From Nocardioides oleivorans (lineage in GTDB: Bacteria > Actinomycetota > Actinomycetes > Propionibacteriales > Nocardioidaceae), in NCBI RefSeq assembly GCF_004137255.1, contig NZ_SDWT01000001.1:2728001-2792000 (forward strand): a stretch of 64,000 nt of DNA, read 5' to 3'. The notes below the pieces were generated by a model. The model was not told the origin of the DNA. It was given only the letters and a program-made list of their open reading frames with translations, and searched no databases. Below are positions 35,473-44,811 of this stretch, in pieces (the first letter of the stretch is position 1; each line of letters starts with the position of its first letter). A program made the position numbers and the translations under genes.

Positions 35473-38025
35473 TCAGCTCCTGTCGTGCGCCTGGGCGGCG
35501 AGCGCCCGGGCGATGTCGGCGCGGGCCTCGCCGATGTAGCGCTGCGCCTGCTTGGGCGCGTTGTTGTCGGCGAGCCACTCGTCGAGGCGGGCCAGGGTGG
35601 CGGCGGAGCCCAGGGCCTTCGGGAAGCCGTACTCGAGGACCGTCGAGGCCTTGTGGAAACCGAGCACGTCGACGAGCGTCTCCGAGGCGGTGAGGAACTT
35701 CTCGAGGTAGGGCTCGAGGACGTCCTCCTGGCCGAAGCGGAAGATCGAGAAGGAGATCTCGCGCGCGGTCTCGTTGGGCGTCGTCGGGTCGAGGATCGCG
35801 TTCCAGGCGGCCTCCTTGGCCTCCGGCGTCGGCTGCGAGGCGCGGGCGGCGGCCGCCTGCTCCATGCCCGAGATGGTCTTGTCGACCTCGAGCTCGGCGT
35901 CGATCTCGGCGTCGCCGAAGCGACCCGACCTGGCCAGCGCGGTGATCAGGCCCCAGCGCATGTCCTGGTCGATCTCGAGGCCCTCGACCACGAACGAGCC
36001 GTCGAGCAGGCCAATCAGCTCGTCGAGCGCCGCGTCGCTGCGGGCGGCACCGGCGTACGACCTGGCGAAGGTCAGCTGGTGGTCGCTGCCCGGCTCGGCG
36101 GCGAGCAGCAGCTCGCGCAGTCCCGACTCCCACTGCGCCGACAGGGCGTCACGGTTCGCCGGGTCGGAGTAGAACGCGACGGACAGGGCCGTCGAGGCGG
36201 GGATCCGGGTGACGGCCCAGGCGTCGGTCTCGGCGCCGATGTTGGCGAGCACGAGGTCGACCCAGTCGCGGGTGCGCATCTCGCCGTCGCGCGTCATGTC
36301 CCACGCGGCACCCCAGATGAGTGCGCGGGGGAGGGAGTCGTCGAACGTCGAGAGGGCCGAGATGGCGGTCGCCATCGAGCGCTCGTCGAGTCGGATCTTG
36401 GCGTAGGCGTGGTCCTCGTCGTTGAGCAGCAGCAGGGCGGGCTGCGTGACGCCGACCAGCTCGGCGACGTCGGTGCTGGCGCCCTCGACGTCGATCTCCA
36501 CGTAGTCGCGGCGCACGAGGCGGCCGCCCACCTCGTCGTAGAGGCCGATGCCGAGGCGGTGCCGGCGCAGCGTCGGCCAGTCGGGGTGCGCGGACTGCTC
36601 GACGGAGAACGAGGAGTAGGCGCCGTCGGCGTCGAGCTCGAAGCGCGGCGTCAGCGTGTTGACCCCGGCGGTCTGCAGCCACTCCTGGGCCCAGCCCTGG
36701 AGCTCGCGGCCGGACGACTTCTCGAGGGTGGCGAGGAGGTCCTTGAACTCGGGGTTGCCGTACTCCCACTCACGGAAGTAGGCGCGCAGCCCCTCGAGGA
36801 ACGGGTCGATGCCGACCCACGCGACGAGCTGCTTGAGCACCGAGGCGCCCTTGGCGTAGGTGATCATGTCGAAGTTGACCTCGACGGCGTGGAGGTCGAC
36901 GTTGTCGGCCGCGATCGGGTGCGTCGAGGGCAGCTGGTCGGCGCGGTAGCCGGTCTGCTTTCGGGCGTTGGCGAACCCGGTCCACGCGTCGTCGAACTCG
37001 GTGGCGTTGGCCTCGCACCAGTAGCAGGCCCACTCGGCGAACGACTCGTTGAGCCAGAGGTCGTCCCACCACTTCATGGTGACCAGGTCGCCGAACCACA
37101 TGTGGGCCATCTCGTGGGTGATGACCGAGGCACGGAACTCGAAGAACGAGCGTGCCTGGCGGCTGCGAGGGAGGTACTCGTCGCGCAGCGTCACGCAGCC
37201 GGCGTTCTCCATCGCGCCGGCGTTGTACTCGGGGACGTAGAGCTGGTCGTACTTGCCGAAGGGGTAGGGGTAGTCGAACTGCTCCTCGAAGAACGCGAAG
37301 CTCTGCTTGGTGAGCTTGACCAGCTCGGCCGTGTCCATGTGCTCCTTGAGCGACTGGCGGCAGTAGTGGCCGAGCGGGATGGAGCCGAACTTGCCCTCGT
37401 AGGTGTCGAACTCGCCGTGGTACTCACCCGCGACGATCGCGGTGATGTAGGTCGACATCTTCTTGGTGGTCGGGAAGCTCCACACCGCGACGCCGTCGCT
37501 CACCGGCGTGGGCTCGGGGGTCGCGGCGTTGGAGACGACGACCCACTCGGCGGGGGCGGTGACGTTGAAGGTGAAGACCGACTTGAGGTCGGGCTGCTCG
37601 AAGGTGGTGAAGACGCGGCGGGCGTCGGGCACCTCGAACTGGCTGTAGAGGTAGACGCGGTCGTCGGCGGGGTCGACGAAGCGGTGCAGGCCCTCGCCGG
37701 TGTTGGAGTAGGCGCAGTCGGCGGTCACGACGAGCGTGTTGGTCGCCTCGAGGTCGTCGAGCGCGATGCGGCTGTCGGCGTACGCCGTCGCGGGGTCGAG
37801 GGAGCGCCCGTTGAGGGTGATCTCGCGGACGCTCGGCGCGACCAGGTCGGCGAAGGTGCTCGACCCCGGCTGGCGACAGGTGAACTCGAGCGTGGTGACG
37901 GAGGCGAAGGTCGACTGGTCGGCGCTCGTGGCGCCCGTCAGGTCCAGGTCGACGACGTACGAGGTCACGTCCAGCAGGGTGGCGCGGGCGGCGGCCTCGT
38001 CGCGGGTGAGGTTGGTTCCAGGCAT
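35473..38025 (-). CDS. pepN: Aminopeptidase N, M1 family
   Basis: An 850-residue zinc metallopeptidase that removes N-terminal residues from peptides in the cytoplasm. The exopeptidase motif GAMEN is near residue 273. The zinc site HEMAH (about 302-306) with the downstream NESFAEW glutamate completes HExxH-x18-E. The C-terminal half matches the ERAP1-like domain. ATG 38025 is chosen with GGCAGGA upstream; ATG 38034 is possible. Divergent from an Rv2466c-like gene, as pepN (Rv2467) and Rv2466c are in M. tuberculosis. Confidence 0.96.
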   Translation of the reverse strand: MPGTNLTRDEAAARATLLDVTSYVVDLDLTGATSADQSTFASVTTLEFTCRQPGSSTFADLVAPSVREITLNGRSLDPATAYADSRIALDDLEATNTLVVTADCAYSNTGEGLHRFVDPADDRVYLYSQFEVPDARRVFTTFEQPDLKSVFTFNVTAPAEWVVVSNAATPEPTPVSDGVAVWSFPTTKKMSTYITAIVAGEYHGEFDTYEGKFGSIPLGHYCRQSLKEHMDTAELVKLTKQSFAFFEEQFDYPYPFGKYDQLYVPEYNAGAMENAGCVTLRDEYLPRSRQARSFFEFRASVITHEMAHMWFGDLVTMKWWDDLWLNESFAEWACYWCEANATEFDDAWTGFANARKQTGYRADQLPSTHPIAADNVDLHAVEVNFDMITYAKGASVLKQLVAWVGIDPFLEGLRAYFREWEYGNPEFKDLLATLEKSSGRELQGWAQEWLQTAGVNTLTPRFELDADGAYSSFSVEQSAHPDWPTLRRHRLGIGLYDEVGGRLVRRDYVEIDVEGASTDVAELVGVTQPALLLLNDEDHAYAKIRLDERSMATAISALSTFDDSLPRALIWGAAWDMTRDGEMRTRDWVDLVLANIGAETDAWAVTRIPASTALSVAFYSDPANRDALSAQWESGLRELLLAAEPGSDHQLTFARSYAGAARSDAALDELIGLLDGSFVVEGLEIDQDMRWGLITALARSGRFGDAEIDAELEVDKTISGMEQAAAARASQPTPEAKEAAWNAILDPTTPNETAREISFSIFRFGQEDVLEPYLEKFLTASETLVDVLGFHKASTVLEYGFPKALGSAATLARLDEWLADNNAPKQAQRYIGEARADIARALAAQAHDRS

Positions 38026-38086
38026 GAGGGGCATCCTGCCACCGGGCCGCTGGAATAGACCCGGCCGGTGCGCGATTGTGGTGGTC

Positions 38087-38686
38087 ATGGCTACCGCTGA
38101 CCTCTGGTTCGACCCGCTCTGCCCGTTCGCCTGGATCACCTCGCGCTGGATCCGCGAGGTCGAGCAGGTCCGCGACATCGATGTGCAGTGGCACGTGATG
38201 TCGCTGGCGTACCTCAACAAGGACAAGGACATCCCCGAGGGCTACCGCGAGATGCTCCAGGGCACCGAGCGACCCGTGCGCGTCGCGATCAAGATCGCCC
38301 AGGAGCACGACAACGCGACCCTCGGCGACTGGTACACCGCGATCGGCACCCGCCGCCACAACAACGGCGAGGAGCTGTCGAAGGAGACCGTCGCCGCGTC
38401 GCTCGCCGACGTCGGCCTGCCCGCCGAGCTGATCGAGGCATGGGACGACGAGTCGCTCGACGAGGCGGTCGCGAAGAGCCACCACGAGGGCATGGACGCG
38501 GTCGGCGACGACGTCGGCACGCCGACGATCCACATCGACGGCTCCGCGTTCTTCGGCCCCGTGCTCTCGAAGATCCCGCGGGGCGAGGAGGCCGGCGAGC
38601 TGTGGGACGGCTGCGTCGCCGTCGCGAAGTTCCCGTACTTCTACGAGCTCAAGCGCACCCGCACCGGCGACCTGGACTTCTCCTGA
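38087..38686 (+). CDS. Rv2466c-like mycothiol-dependent nitroreductase family protein, monothiol variant
   Basis: A 199-residue DsbA-fold protein (thioredoxin fold with helical insertion). The N terminus reads ADLWFDPLCPFAWITSRWI. In M. tuberculosis Rv2466c the active site is CPWC at the same place; here the second cysteine is alanine (C12-P-F-A). Downstream HHEGMDAVGDDVGTPTIHIDG and GPVLSKIPRGEEAGELWDG match the family well, including the cis-Pro loop. Losing the resolving Cys implies a monothiol mechanism with mycothiol or lost redox activity. ATG 38087; a terminator follows. Confidence 0.88.
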   Translation: MATADLWFDPLCPFAWITSRWIREVEQVRDIDVQWHVMSLAYLNKDKDIPEGYREMLQGTERPVRVAIKIAQEHDNATLGDWYTAIGTRRHNNGEELSKETVAASLADVGLPAELIEAWDDESLDEAVAKSHHEGMDAVGDDVGTPTIHIDGSAFFGPVLSKIPRGEEAGELWDGCVAVAKFPYFYELKRTRTGDLDFS

Positions 38687-38712
38687 CCGTCCGCGTCGAC
38701 CTCAGGTGATCA

Positions 38713-38745
38713 CGGGCGCCACCCGGGGAAACCGGGTGGCGCCCG
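38713..38745 (+). terminator. Terminator hairpin abutting the metG promoter
   Basis: A 14-bp perfect stem (CGGGCGCCACCCGG) with a GGAAA-type loop, extended by GTGAT/ATCAC flanking arms to 38750. The metG -10 element begins at the next base. Confidence 0.8.
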
Positions 38746-38750
38746 ATCAC

Positions 38751-38756
38751 TAGGCT
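38751..38756 (+). promoter_or_regulatory. -10 element of metG (leaderless)
   Basis: TAGGCT ends 6 nt before the metG ATG and touches the extended terminator hairpin. Upstream readthrough is blocked while initiation can begin at once. No -35 is obvious. Confidence 0.6.
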
Positions 38757-38762
38757 TGCCCC

Positions 38763-40571
38763 ATGACACGTGTCCTGTCCGCCGTCGCCTGGCCGTACAC
38801 CAACGGCCCGCGCCACATCGGCCACGTCGCCGGTTTCGGCGTGCCCTCTGACGTCTTCAGCCGGTACATGCGGATGGCGGGCCACGACGTGCTGATGGTC
38901 AGCGGCACCGACGAGCACGGCACCCCGATCCTGGTCCTGGCCGACAACGAGGGCGTCCCGGCGCGGGAGCTCGTCGACAAGTACAACCAGGTCATCGTCG
39001 ACGACCTCTGCGGCCTCGGCCTGTCCTACGACCTCTTCACCCGCACCACCACCGGCAACCACTACTCGGTGGTGCAGGAGATGTTCGAGACCTGCCGCCG
39101 CAACGGCTACATGGTCGAGGAGACCACGAAGACGGCGATCAGCCCGTCGACCGGCCGCACGCTGCCCGACCGCTACATCGAGGGCAAGTGCCCCATCTGC
39201 GGGTACGCCGAGGCGCGCGGCGACCAGTGCGACAACTGCGGCAACCAGCTCGACGCGACCGACCTGATCGACCCGCGGTCGAAGATCAACGGCGAGACCC
39301 CGGAGTTCCGCGACACCCAGCACTGGTTCCTCGACCTCCCGGCACTCGCCGACGCGCTGGGGGAGTGGCTCGACCAGCGCGAGGCCACCGGCCTGTGGCG
39401 TCCCAACGTGATCCGGTTCAGCCAGAACATCCTCAAGGAGATCCGGCCGCGCGCGATGACGCGCGACATCGACTGGGGCATCCCGGTGCCCGGCTGGGAG
39501 GACCAGCCGACCAAGCGGCTCTACGTCTGGTTCGACGCCGTCATCGGCTACCTCTCGGCGTCCATCGAGTGGGCGCGCCGCCTCGCCGAGACGGAGGGGA
39601 CGAGCCCGGACAAGTGGCGCGAGTGGTGGAACGACGCCGACGCGGAGTCCTACTACTTCATGGGCAAGGACAACATCGTCTTCCACTCCCAGATCTGGCC
39701 GGCCGAGCTGCTGGCCTACAACGGCGCGGGTGACAAGGGTGGCGAGCCCGGCACCTTCGGCGTGCTCAACCTGCCCACCGAGGTGGTCTCCAGCGAGTTC
39801 CTCACCTTCGGTGACTCGCAGTTCTCCACCAGCCGCGGCAACGTCATCTACGTCGGGGACTTCCTCGCGCGCTACGGCGCCGACGCGCTGCGCTACTACA
39901 TCTGCGCCGCCGGCCCGGAGACGTCCGACGCCGCCTTCACCTGGGCCGACTTCGTCACCCGCAACAACTCCGAGCTCGTGGCCGGCTGGGGCAACCTCGT
40001 CAACCGCACCGCCACGATGATCGCCAAGAGCTTCGGCGAGATCCCCACGGCCGGACCGCTCGAGGAGGTCGACGAGAAGGTCCTCACCGCCGTGCGGGAG
40101 GGCTTCGCCACCGTCGGCGACCTCATCGAGAAGCACCGGCTGCGCGCCGCGATCGCGGAGGCGATGCGCGTGGTGGGCGAGGTGAACAAGTACCTCACCG
40201 TCACCGAGCCCTACAAGATGAAGGACGAGTCGCAGCGCGAGCGCCTCGGCACCGTCCTGCACGTCGCCGCCCAGTGCGTGAGCGACTGCAACACGCTGCT
40301 GTCGCCGTTCCTGCCGCACGCCGCCAACCAGGTGCACGCGACCCTCGGCGGGGAGGGTGTCTTCATGCCGATGCCGCGCATCGAGCAGGTCCAGGAGCTC
40401 GAGCCGGACAACGGCGCCGGGCACACGTCGTACTCGATCATCACGGGCGAGTACGCGACCACGCCGGCGTGGGAGTCACGCCCGATCCTGGTCGGCGCGA
40501 AGGTCGGCAAGCCGACGCCCGTCTTCACCAAGCTGGACCCGTCCATCATCGAGGAGGAGCTGTCGCGATGA
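38763..40571 (+). CDS. metG: Methionine--tRNA ligase
   Basis: A 602-residue class I aminoacyl-tRNA synthetase charging tRNA-Met. HIGH is HIGH (18-21). A zinc knuckle CPIC...CDNC is at residues 143-159, and the KMSKS-equivalent is FSTSR about 353-358. It lacks the C-terminal EMAP/dimerisation domain. The ATG is 6 nt after TAGGCT. The stop overlaps the start of the LURP-one gene by 4 nt. Cytoplasmic and essential. Confidence 0.96.
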   Translation: MTRVLSAVAWPYTNGPRHIGHVAGFGVPSDVFSRYMRMAGHDVLMVSGTDEHGTPILVLADNEGVPARELVDKYNQVIVDDLCGLGLSYDLFTRTTTGNHYSVVQEMFETCRRNGYMVEETTKTAISPSTGRTLPDRYIEGKCPICGYAEARGDQCDNCGNQLDATDLIDPRSKINGETPEFRDTQHWFLDLPALADALGEWLDQREATGLWRPNVIRFSQNILKEIRPRAMTRDIDWGIPVPGWEDQPTKRLYVWFDAVIGYLSASIEWARRLAETEGTSPDKWREWWNDADAESYYFMGKDNIVFHSQIWPAELLAYNGAGDKGGEPGTFGVLNLPTEVVSSEFLTFGDSQFSTSRGNVIYVGDFLARYGADALRYYICAAGPETSDAAFTWADFVTRNNSELVAGWGNLVNRTATMIAKSFGEIPTAGPLEEVDEKVLTAVREGFATVGDLIEKHRLRAAIAEAMRVVGEVNKYLTVTEPYKMKDESQRERLGTVLHVAAQCVSDCNTLLSPFLPHAANQVHATLGGEGVFMPMPRIEQVQELEPDNGAGHTSYSIITGEYATTPAWESRPILVGAKVGKPTPVFTKLDPSIIEEELSR

Positions 40572-41137
40572 CTGCCGACATGTACCTGCCCCACTTCGTC
40601 GTGAAGCAGAAGCTCACGATGATGATCAACCGCTACGAGATCTCCGAGTCCGACGAGGCCGGCAACCCGACCCGCCTGATGGCGCTGGCCGAGCAGAAGC
40701 GGATGGCGTTCAAGGAGCAGGTGACCTTCTTCTCCGACGCGGGCAAGTCGCGCCCGGTCTTCGGCTTCAAGGCGCGCCGCAAGCTCGACCTCAATGCCGG
40801 CTACGACATCACCGACGAGCAGGGCGCGCAGATCGGCTACTTCAAGAAGGACTTCGGCGCCTCGCTGCTCCGCTCGACCTTCCACGTCGAGGGCCCCGGG
40901 TTCGCCGGCTCCGGCCAGGAGCGCAACCAGGTCGTGGCGATCCTGCGCCGGTTCACCGACCTGCCGTTCCTCCCGGTCCACTTCGACTTCCTCGACACCG
41001 AGGGCAAGCCGCTCTTCTCCGTCGAGCGCAAGATGTCGATCGGCGACCGCTACCGCGTGACGGTGCCCGACCAGCGGGTCGACTTCCGCGTCGCCGCGGC
41101 GATCGCGGTCGGGCTCGACGCCCTCATGTCGCGGTGA
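40568..41137 (+). CDS. LURP-one-related / Tubby-like domain protein
   Basis: A 189-residue protein with the LURP-one beta-barrel pattern: [70 protein letters not shown] and [20 protein letters not shown]. The fold is related to phospholipid scramblases and Tubby domains; bacterial roles are not established. ATG overlaps the metG stop and its stop shares a base with the esterase ATG, so the three genes form one transcript. Confidence 0.8.
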   Translation: MTADMYLPHFVVKQKLTMMINRYEISESDEAGNPTRLMALAEQKRMAFKEQVTFFSDAGKSRPVFGFKARRKLDLNAGYDITDEQGAQIGYFKKDFGASLLRSTFHVEGPGFAGSGQERNQVVAILRRFTDLPFLPVHFDFLDTEGKPLFSVERKMSIGDRYRVTVPDQRVDFRVAAAIAVGLDALMSR

Positions 41138-42006
41138 TGTACCCCGAGGTGCGCCGCGCCGTCGAGGCCGACGCCAGCCCCGACCTCCGGGCGCCGGGCT
41201 TCGACCTCGCCGCGCACCGCGAGGAGGTGCGCCTGGCCAACCTCGCCCAGCCGCGGGAGGACGTCGCGACGGTCGAGGACGTCGACGCGGACGGTGTGCC
41301 GTGCCGGCTCTACACGCCTGCCGACGCGCTGCCCGGACTGGTCGTGCACGCCCACGGCGGCGGCTTCGTGCTCAACGACGTCGACGTGCACGACGCGATC
41401 TCCCGGCGCTTCGCGAACCGCGTACGCCGTCCCGTGCTGAGCGTGGACTACCGCCGCCCGCCCGAGGCCAGGTTCCCCGCGGCCCCCGACGACCTGGACA
41501 CCGTCGTCGCCTGGCTGCGCCGCGAGGGACCTGCCGGCCCCTACGCCGCCCACGGCGACTCGGCCGGCGCCAACCTCGCCCTCGTGGCCGCGCTGCGCAA
41601 CCCCGGCTTCTTCGACGTGGTCGCACTCGTCTACCCGTTCCTCGACCCGCGCAACAGCTTCCCCTCGTGGGAGCTCGGCGCCGCCAACGGCTTCGACCCG
41701 TCCGAGGCCACCTGGTACTGGGAGCAGTACGCCCGCACCGAGGCCGACTACGACGACCCCGACCTCGCGCCGCTGCTCTCCGACCGGCTCGGCACCCTGC
41801 CGCCGACCTTCGTCGCGACCGCCGAGGCCGACCCGCTGCGCGACGAGGGGGAGGAGCTGGCCCGCCTCGTCGCCGAGACCGGCGTCGAGACCGTCGGCAT
41901 CCGTTGCCTGGGCCAGACCCACGGGTTCTGGCGGCACGCTGCCTTCACCGCCTCCGAGCCGCTCGTGCGCTCCGTGTCCGGGTGGATCGACCAGCACCTG
42001 TCGTGA
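41137..42006 (+). CDS. Alpha/beta hydrolase, hormone-sensitive lipase (HSL) family esterase
   Basis: A 289-residue serine esterase. The oxyanion motif HGGGF (about 70-74) and nucleophile GDSAG (about 140-144) are diagnostic of the HSL/acetyl-hydrolase group. EADPLRDEGEEL provides the Asp and QTHGFW the His of the triad. Substrates are usually short-chain acyl esters. In M. tuberculosis this neighbourhood contains lipP, but this protein is a different family type. Start ATG 41137 overlaps the LURP-one stop by 1 nt. Confidence 0.87.
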   Translation: MYPEVRRAVEADASPDLRAPGFDLAAHREEVRLANLAQPREDVATVEDVDADGVPCRLYTPADALPGLVVHAHGGGFVLNDVDVHDAISRRFANRVRRPVLSVDYRRPPEARFPAAPDDLDTVVAWLRREGPAGPYAAHGDSAGANLALVAALRNPGFFDVVALVYPFLDPRNSFPSWELGAANGFDPSEATWYWEQYARTEADYDDPDLAPLLSDRLGTLPPTFVATAEADPLRDEGEELARLVAETGVETVGIRCLGQTHGFWRHAAFTASEPLVRSVSGWIDQHLS

Positions 42007-42064
42007 GCTGACACGCGAGCCCCGCAGCCGCGTCCGGCAACGGGGCCTTTGAGAAGATGTCGCC

Positions 42065-42598
42065 ATGCGCGTTCACCTGGGATCCGACCACGCCGGCCTC
42101 GAGCTCAAGGACCACCTCACGACCTGGCTGGTCGACCACGACCACGAGGTCGTCGACCACGGTCCGTTCGTCTACGACGCCGTGGACGACTACCCCGTCT
42201 TCTGCCTCCGCGCGGGCGAGGGCGTGGCCGCCGACCGGGCCGAGGGACTCGACAGCCTCGGCGTCGTCATCGGCGGCTCGGGCAACGGCGAGCAGATGGC
42301 CGCCAACAAGGTCACCGGCGTCCGGTGCGCGCTGGTCTGGTCCGAGGAGACGGCCGTCCTGGCCCGCGAGCACAACGACGCCAACGTCGTCTCGGTCGGC
42401 GGCCGGATGCACTCGGTCGAGGAGATGACCCGCTTCGTGGAGGTCTTCCTCGCCACGCCGTTCTCCCAGGACGAGCGCCACGTGCGCCGCATCGGCCAGC
42501 TCACGACCTACGACGAGACCCGCGAGCTGCCGCCGCTGCCGGAGTCGGCGCTCCGGGGCACGGTCGAGGGCCGACCCGAGCAGGACGGGAATGCCTGA
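42065..42598 (+). CDS. rpiB: Ribose-5-phosphate isomerase B
   Basis: A 177-residue RpiB/LacAB-type isomerase interconverting ribose 5-phosphate and ribulose 5-phosphate in the pentose phosphate pathway. SDHAGLELK is at residues 7-15 and GGSGNGEQMAANKV near 70-83. In actinobacterial RpiB a Glu (here in NGEQ) replaces the catalytic Cys of enteric enzymes, and this sequence follows that pattern. HNDANVVSVGGRM completes the site. It overlaps the nei start by 8 nt, as in the rpiB-nei pair of M. tuberculosis. Confidence 0.95.
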   Translation: MRVHLGSDHAGLELKDHLTTWLVDHDHEVVDHGPFVYDAVDDYPVFCLRAGEGVAADRAEGLDSLGVVIGGSGNGEQMAANKVTGVRCALVWSEETAVLAREHNDANVVSVGGRMHSVEEMTRFVEVFLATPFSQDERHVRRIGQLTTYDETRELPPLPESALRGTVEGRPEQDGNA

Positions 42599-43466
42599 GG
42601 GCCACACCCTCCGCAAGCTGGCCGACGACCTCACGGCGGCGTTCGCGGGCCGCACGGTCCGGGTGACCTCGCCGCAGGGTCGCTTCGCCGCCGACGCGGA
42701 GCAGGTCGACGGATCGCGCCTCCTCGCGGCCGACTCGGCGGGCAAGCACCTCTTCGTCGAGCTCGACGGCGAGCGGTGGATCCACGTCCACCTCGGCCTG
42801 ATCGGCCAGTTCGACGTGCACGAGCACGTGACCGAGGTGCCGGAGCCGGTCGGCGCCGTCAGGCTGCGGCTGGTCAGCGTCGACGGCGACCCGCGCGGGA
42901 CGTCGTACGCCGACCTCCGCGGCGCCATCGTGTGCGACCTCATCGGTCCGACCAGGCGCGCCCAGGTGCTGGGCAAGCTCGGCCCCGACCCGCTGCGCCA
43001 CGACGCCGACCCCGACCTGGCGTGGCGGCGCATCTCGCGCAGCCACAGGCCGATCGGCGACCTCCTGATGGACCAGGCCGTCCTCGCCGGCGTCGGCAAC
43101 GTCTACCGCGCCGAGGTGCTCTTCCGGCACCGCATCCACCCGCTGCGCCCCGGCAGCACGCTGCGCGTGGGCCAGTGGCGTGCGATGTGGGACGACCTGG
43201 TCGAGCTGATGGCCGAGGGTGTGCGCACCGGGCGCATCGACACCGTCCGGCCCGAGCACACCCCCGAGGCGATGGGTCGCGACCCCCGCAAGGACGACCA
43301 CGGCGGAGAGGTCTACGTCTACCGCCGCACCTCGATGCCCTGCCTGGTGTGCGGCTCCGTCATCAAGACTGGGGAACTGGTGGGGCGCAACATCTTCTGG
43401 TGCCCCCGGTGTCAGCCGAAATTCCGCTCCCGGGCCGTACGATCTGGCACAACGACCGGGACCTAG
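42591..43466 (+). CDS. nei: Fpg/Nei-family DNA glycosylase (endonuclease VIII type)
   Basis: A 291-residue bifunctional glycosylase/AP lyase excising oxidised pyrimidines. The catalytic Pro2-Glu3 (MPEGHT) is intact. The helix-two-turn-helix region includes LLMDQAVLAGVGNVYRAEVLF. A C-terminal zinc finger CLVC...CPRC (about 256-279) binds the damaged duplex. GHTLRKL rather than the Fpg LPEV indicates Nei2-type. Start overlaps rpiB by 8 nt, implying a shared mRNA. Confidence 0.94.
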   Translation: MPEGHTLRKLADDLTAAFAGRTVRVTSPQGRFAADAEQVDGSRLLAADSAGKHLFVELDGERWIHVHLGLIGQFDVHEHVTEVPEPVGAVRLRLVSVDGDPRGTSYADLRGAIVCDLIGPTRRAQVLGKLGPDPLRHDADPDLAWRRISRSHRPIGDLLMDQAVLAGVGNVYRAEVLFRHRIHPLRPGSTLRVGQWRAMWDDLVELMAEGVRTGRIDTVRPEHTPEAMGRDPRKDDHGGEVYVYRRTSMPCLVCGSVIKTGELVGRNIFWCPRCQPKFRSRAVRSGTTTGT

Positions 43467-43481
43467 GGAGGGAGCTCGGCG

Positions 43482-44564
43482 ATGAGTTCTTCCCTGGAAC
43501 GTCACCCGAGCCGGCTGGCACGGGCCTTCGACCGCGCCTCGTCGCGCCTGGTCCCGCGTGGGTCGCGCATCGTCACGGGCCTCACCCTGGTCACGGTGCT
43601 CGTCGGCGTCGCGATCTGGCAGGCGCCCGACTTCGTCCCGCTCGTCAGCCTGCTCGTGCCGCTCGTCGTCTCCAGCCTGGTGCTCGGTCCGCGCCAGCTC
43701 CAGTGGTTCGTCGTGTTCGTGCTGCTGGTGCTCGCGGTGGTCGTGCCGACGCAGGTCGTCGGCCCGCGGATCATCAGCGCCGTCGTCATCATGTTCGCGA
43801 TCGGGTTCATCCTGCTCGTGTCGTCGTTCCGTCGCGCGCGGCTCGGGGTGGCCGGCATGCAGGGCGAGATGATGTTCGTCGACCTGCGCGACCGGATCCT
43901 TCGCCAGGGCGGCATCCCCGAGCTGCCGGACCAGTGGTACGCCGCCGCCGAGCTCCGCTCCGCCGGAGGTACGCCGTTCGCGGGCGACTTCGTCGTGGCG
44001 ACGGAGGTCGACGGGCGTCTCGAGGTCGTCGTGGTCGACGTCTCGGGCAAGGGACAGGCCGCCGGCACGCGGGCGCTGCTGCTGTCCGGCGCGATCGGCG
44101 GCCTGCTCAGCGCACTGCCGCCGTCGGACTTCCTCTCCGCCGCCAACACCTTCCTGATCCGGCAGGACTGGGACGAGGGCTTCGCCACCGCGGTCCACCT
44201 CTCGCTCGACCTCGCGACCGGTCGCTACGTCCTGCGGACGGCCGGTCACCCGCCGGCGGCCGCGCTGCACGCGGGGTCGGGGCGCTGGGAGGTCGTCGAG
44301 ACCGAGGGACCGATCCTGGGCCTGATCGACGACGTCGTCTACGACGGCGTCTCGGGTCGGATGCTCCCGGGCGATGCGTTGCTGCTCTACACCGACGGCA
44401 TGGTCGAGACCCGCACCCGTGACATCGGCCTCGGGATCGACCGGATGCTCGGGCAGGCCGAGCGGCTGCTGCGCGGCGAGTTCGAGGGCGGTGCCACCAG
44501 GCTCATCGAGTCGCTCGGGTCGCGCAACGACGACCGGGCCCTGCTGCTGGTTCACAGGCGCTGA
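43482..44564 (+). CDS. Membrane PP2C-type (SpoIIE) serine phosphatase
   Basis: A 360-residue protein. The N-terminal part has about four transmembrane helices (about 30-112). The C-terminal SpoIIE-type phosphatase domain has AGGTPFAGDFV, VVVVDVSGKGQAAGTRALLLSG, TAGHPPAAAL and LLYTDGMVETR, including the metal-binding Asps. Such enzymes dephosphorylate anti-anti-sigma factors. No anti-sigma gene adjoins, so its partner lies elsewhere. GGAGGGAG precedes the ATG; 15 nt after nei, so possibly part of that operon. Confidence 0.9.
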   Translation: MSSSLERHPSRLARAFDRASSRLVPRGSRIVTGLTLVTVLVGVAIWQAPDFVPLVSLLVPLVVSSLVLGPRQLQWFVVFVLLVLAVVVPTQVVGPRIISAVVIMFAIGFILLVSSFRRARLGVAGMQGEMMFVDLRDRILRQGGIPELPDQWYAAAELRSAGGTPFAGDFVVATEVDGRLEVVVVDVSGKGQAAGTRALLLSGAIGGLLSALPPSDFLSAANTFLIRQDWDEGFATAVHLSLDLATGRYVLRTAGHPPAAALHAGSGRWEVVETEGPILGLIDDVVYDGVSGRMLPGDALLLYTDGMVETRTRDIGLGIDRMLGQAERLLRGEFEGGATRLIESLGSRNDDRALLLVHRR

Positions 44565-44617
44565 CGAGCGTGTGGCACCATGACTCCCGCACCGGCGGTC
44601 AACGCCGACCGGGGCGC

Positions 44618-44691
44618 GCGGATGTAGCTCAATGGTAGAGCCCCAGTCTTCCAAACTGGCTACGCGGGTTCGATTCCCGTCATCCGCTCCA
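44618..44691 (+). tRNA. tRNA-Gly (anticodon UCC), CCA encoded
   Basis: Acceptor GCGGATG/CATCCGC, anticodon stem-loop CCAGT-CTTCCAA-ACTGG (UCC), T arm GCGGG-TTCGATT-CCCGT, discriminator T, then an encoded CCA. Confidence 0.97.
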
Positions 44692-44737
44692 GGCAGGCTC
44701 CTGGCCCCGATCCCGAGGCCGTCCGGGGCCGGCCTGG

Positions 44738-44810
44738 CGGGGCGTAGCGTAGTGGCTAGCGCGCCTGCTTTGGGAGCAGGAGACCGCAGGTTCGAGTCCT
44801 GTCGCCCCGA
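44738..44810 (+). tRNA. tRNA-Pro (anticodon UGG)
   Basis: Acceptor CGGGGCG/CGCCCCG, anticodon stem-loop CCTGC-TTTGGGA-GCAGG (UGG), T arm GCAGG-TTCGAGT-CCTGT. Discriminator A at 44810; CCA is not encoded. A protein start codon begins at 44812. Confidence 0.97.
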
Positions 44811-44811
44811 C

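Noticed and set aside
35203..38058. A plus-strand open frame of about 950 codons
   Set aside because: It is antisense to pepN, which carries GAMEN and HEMAH.
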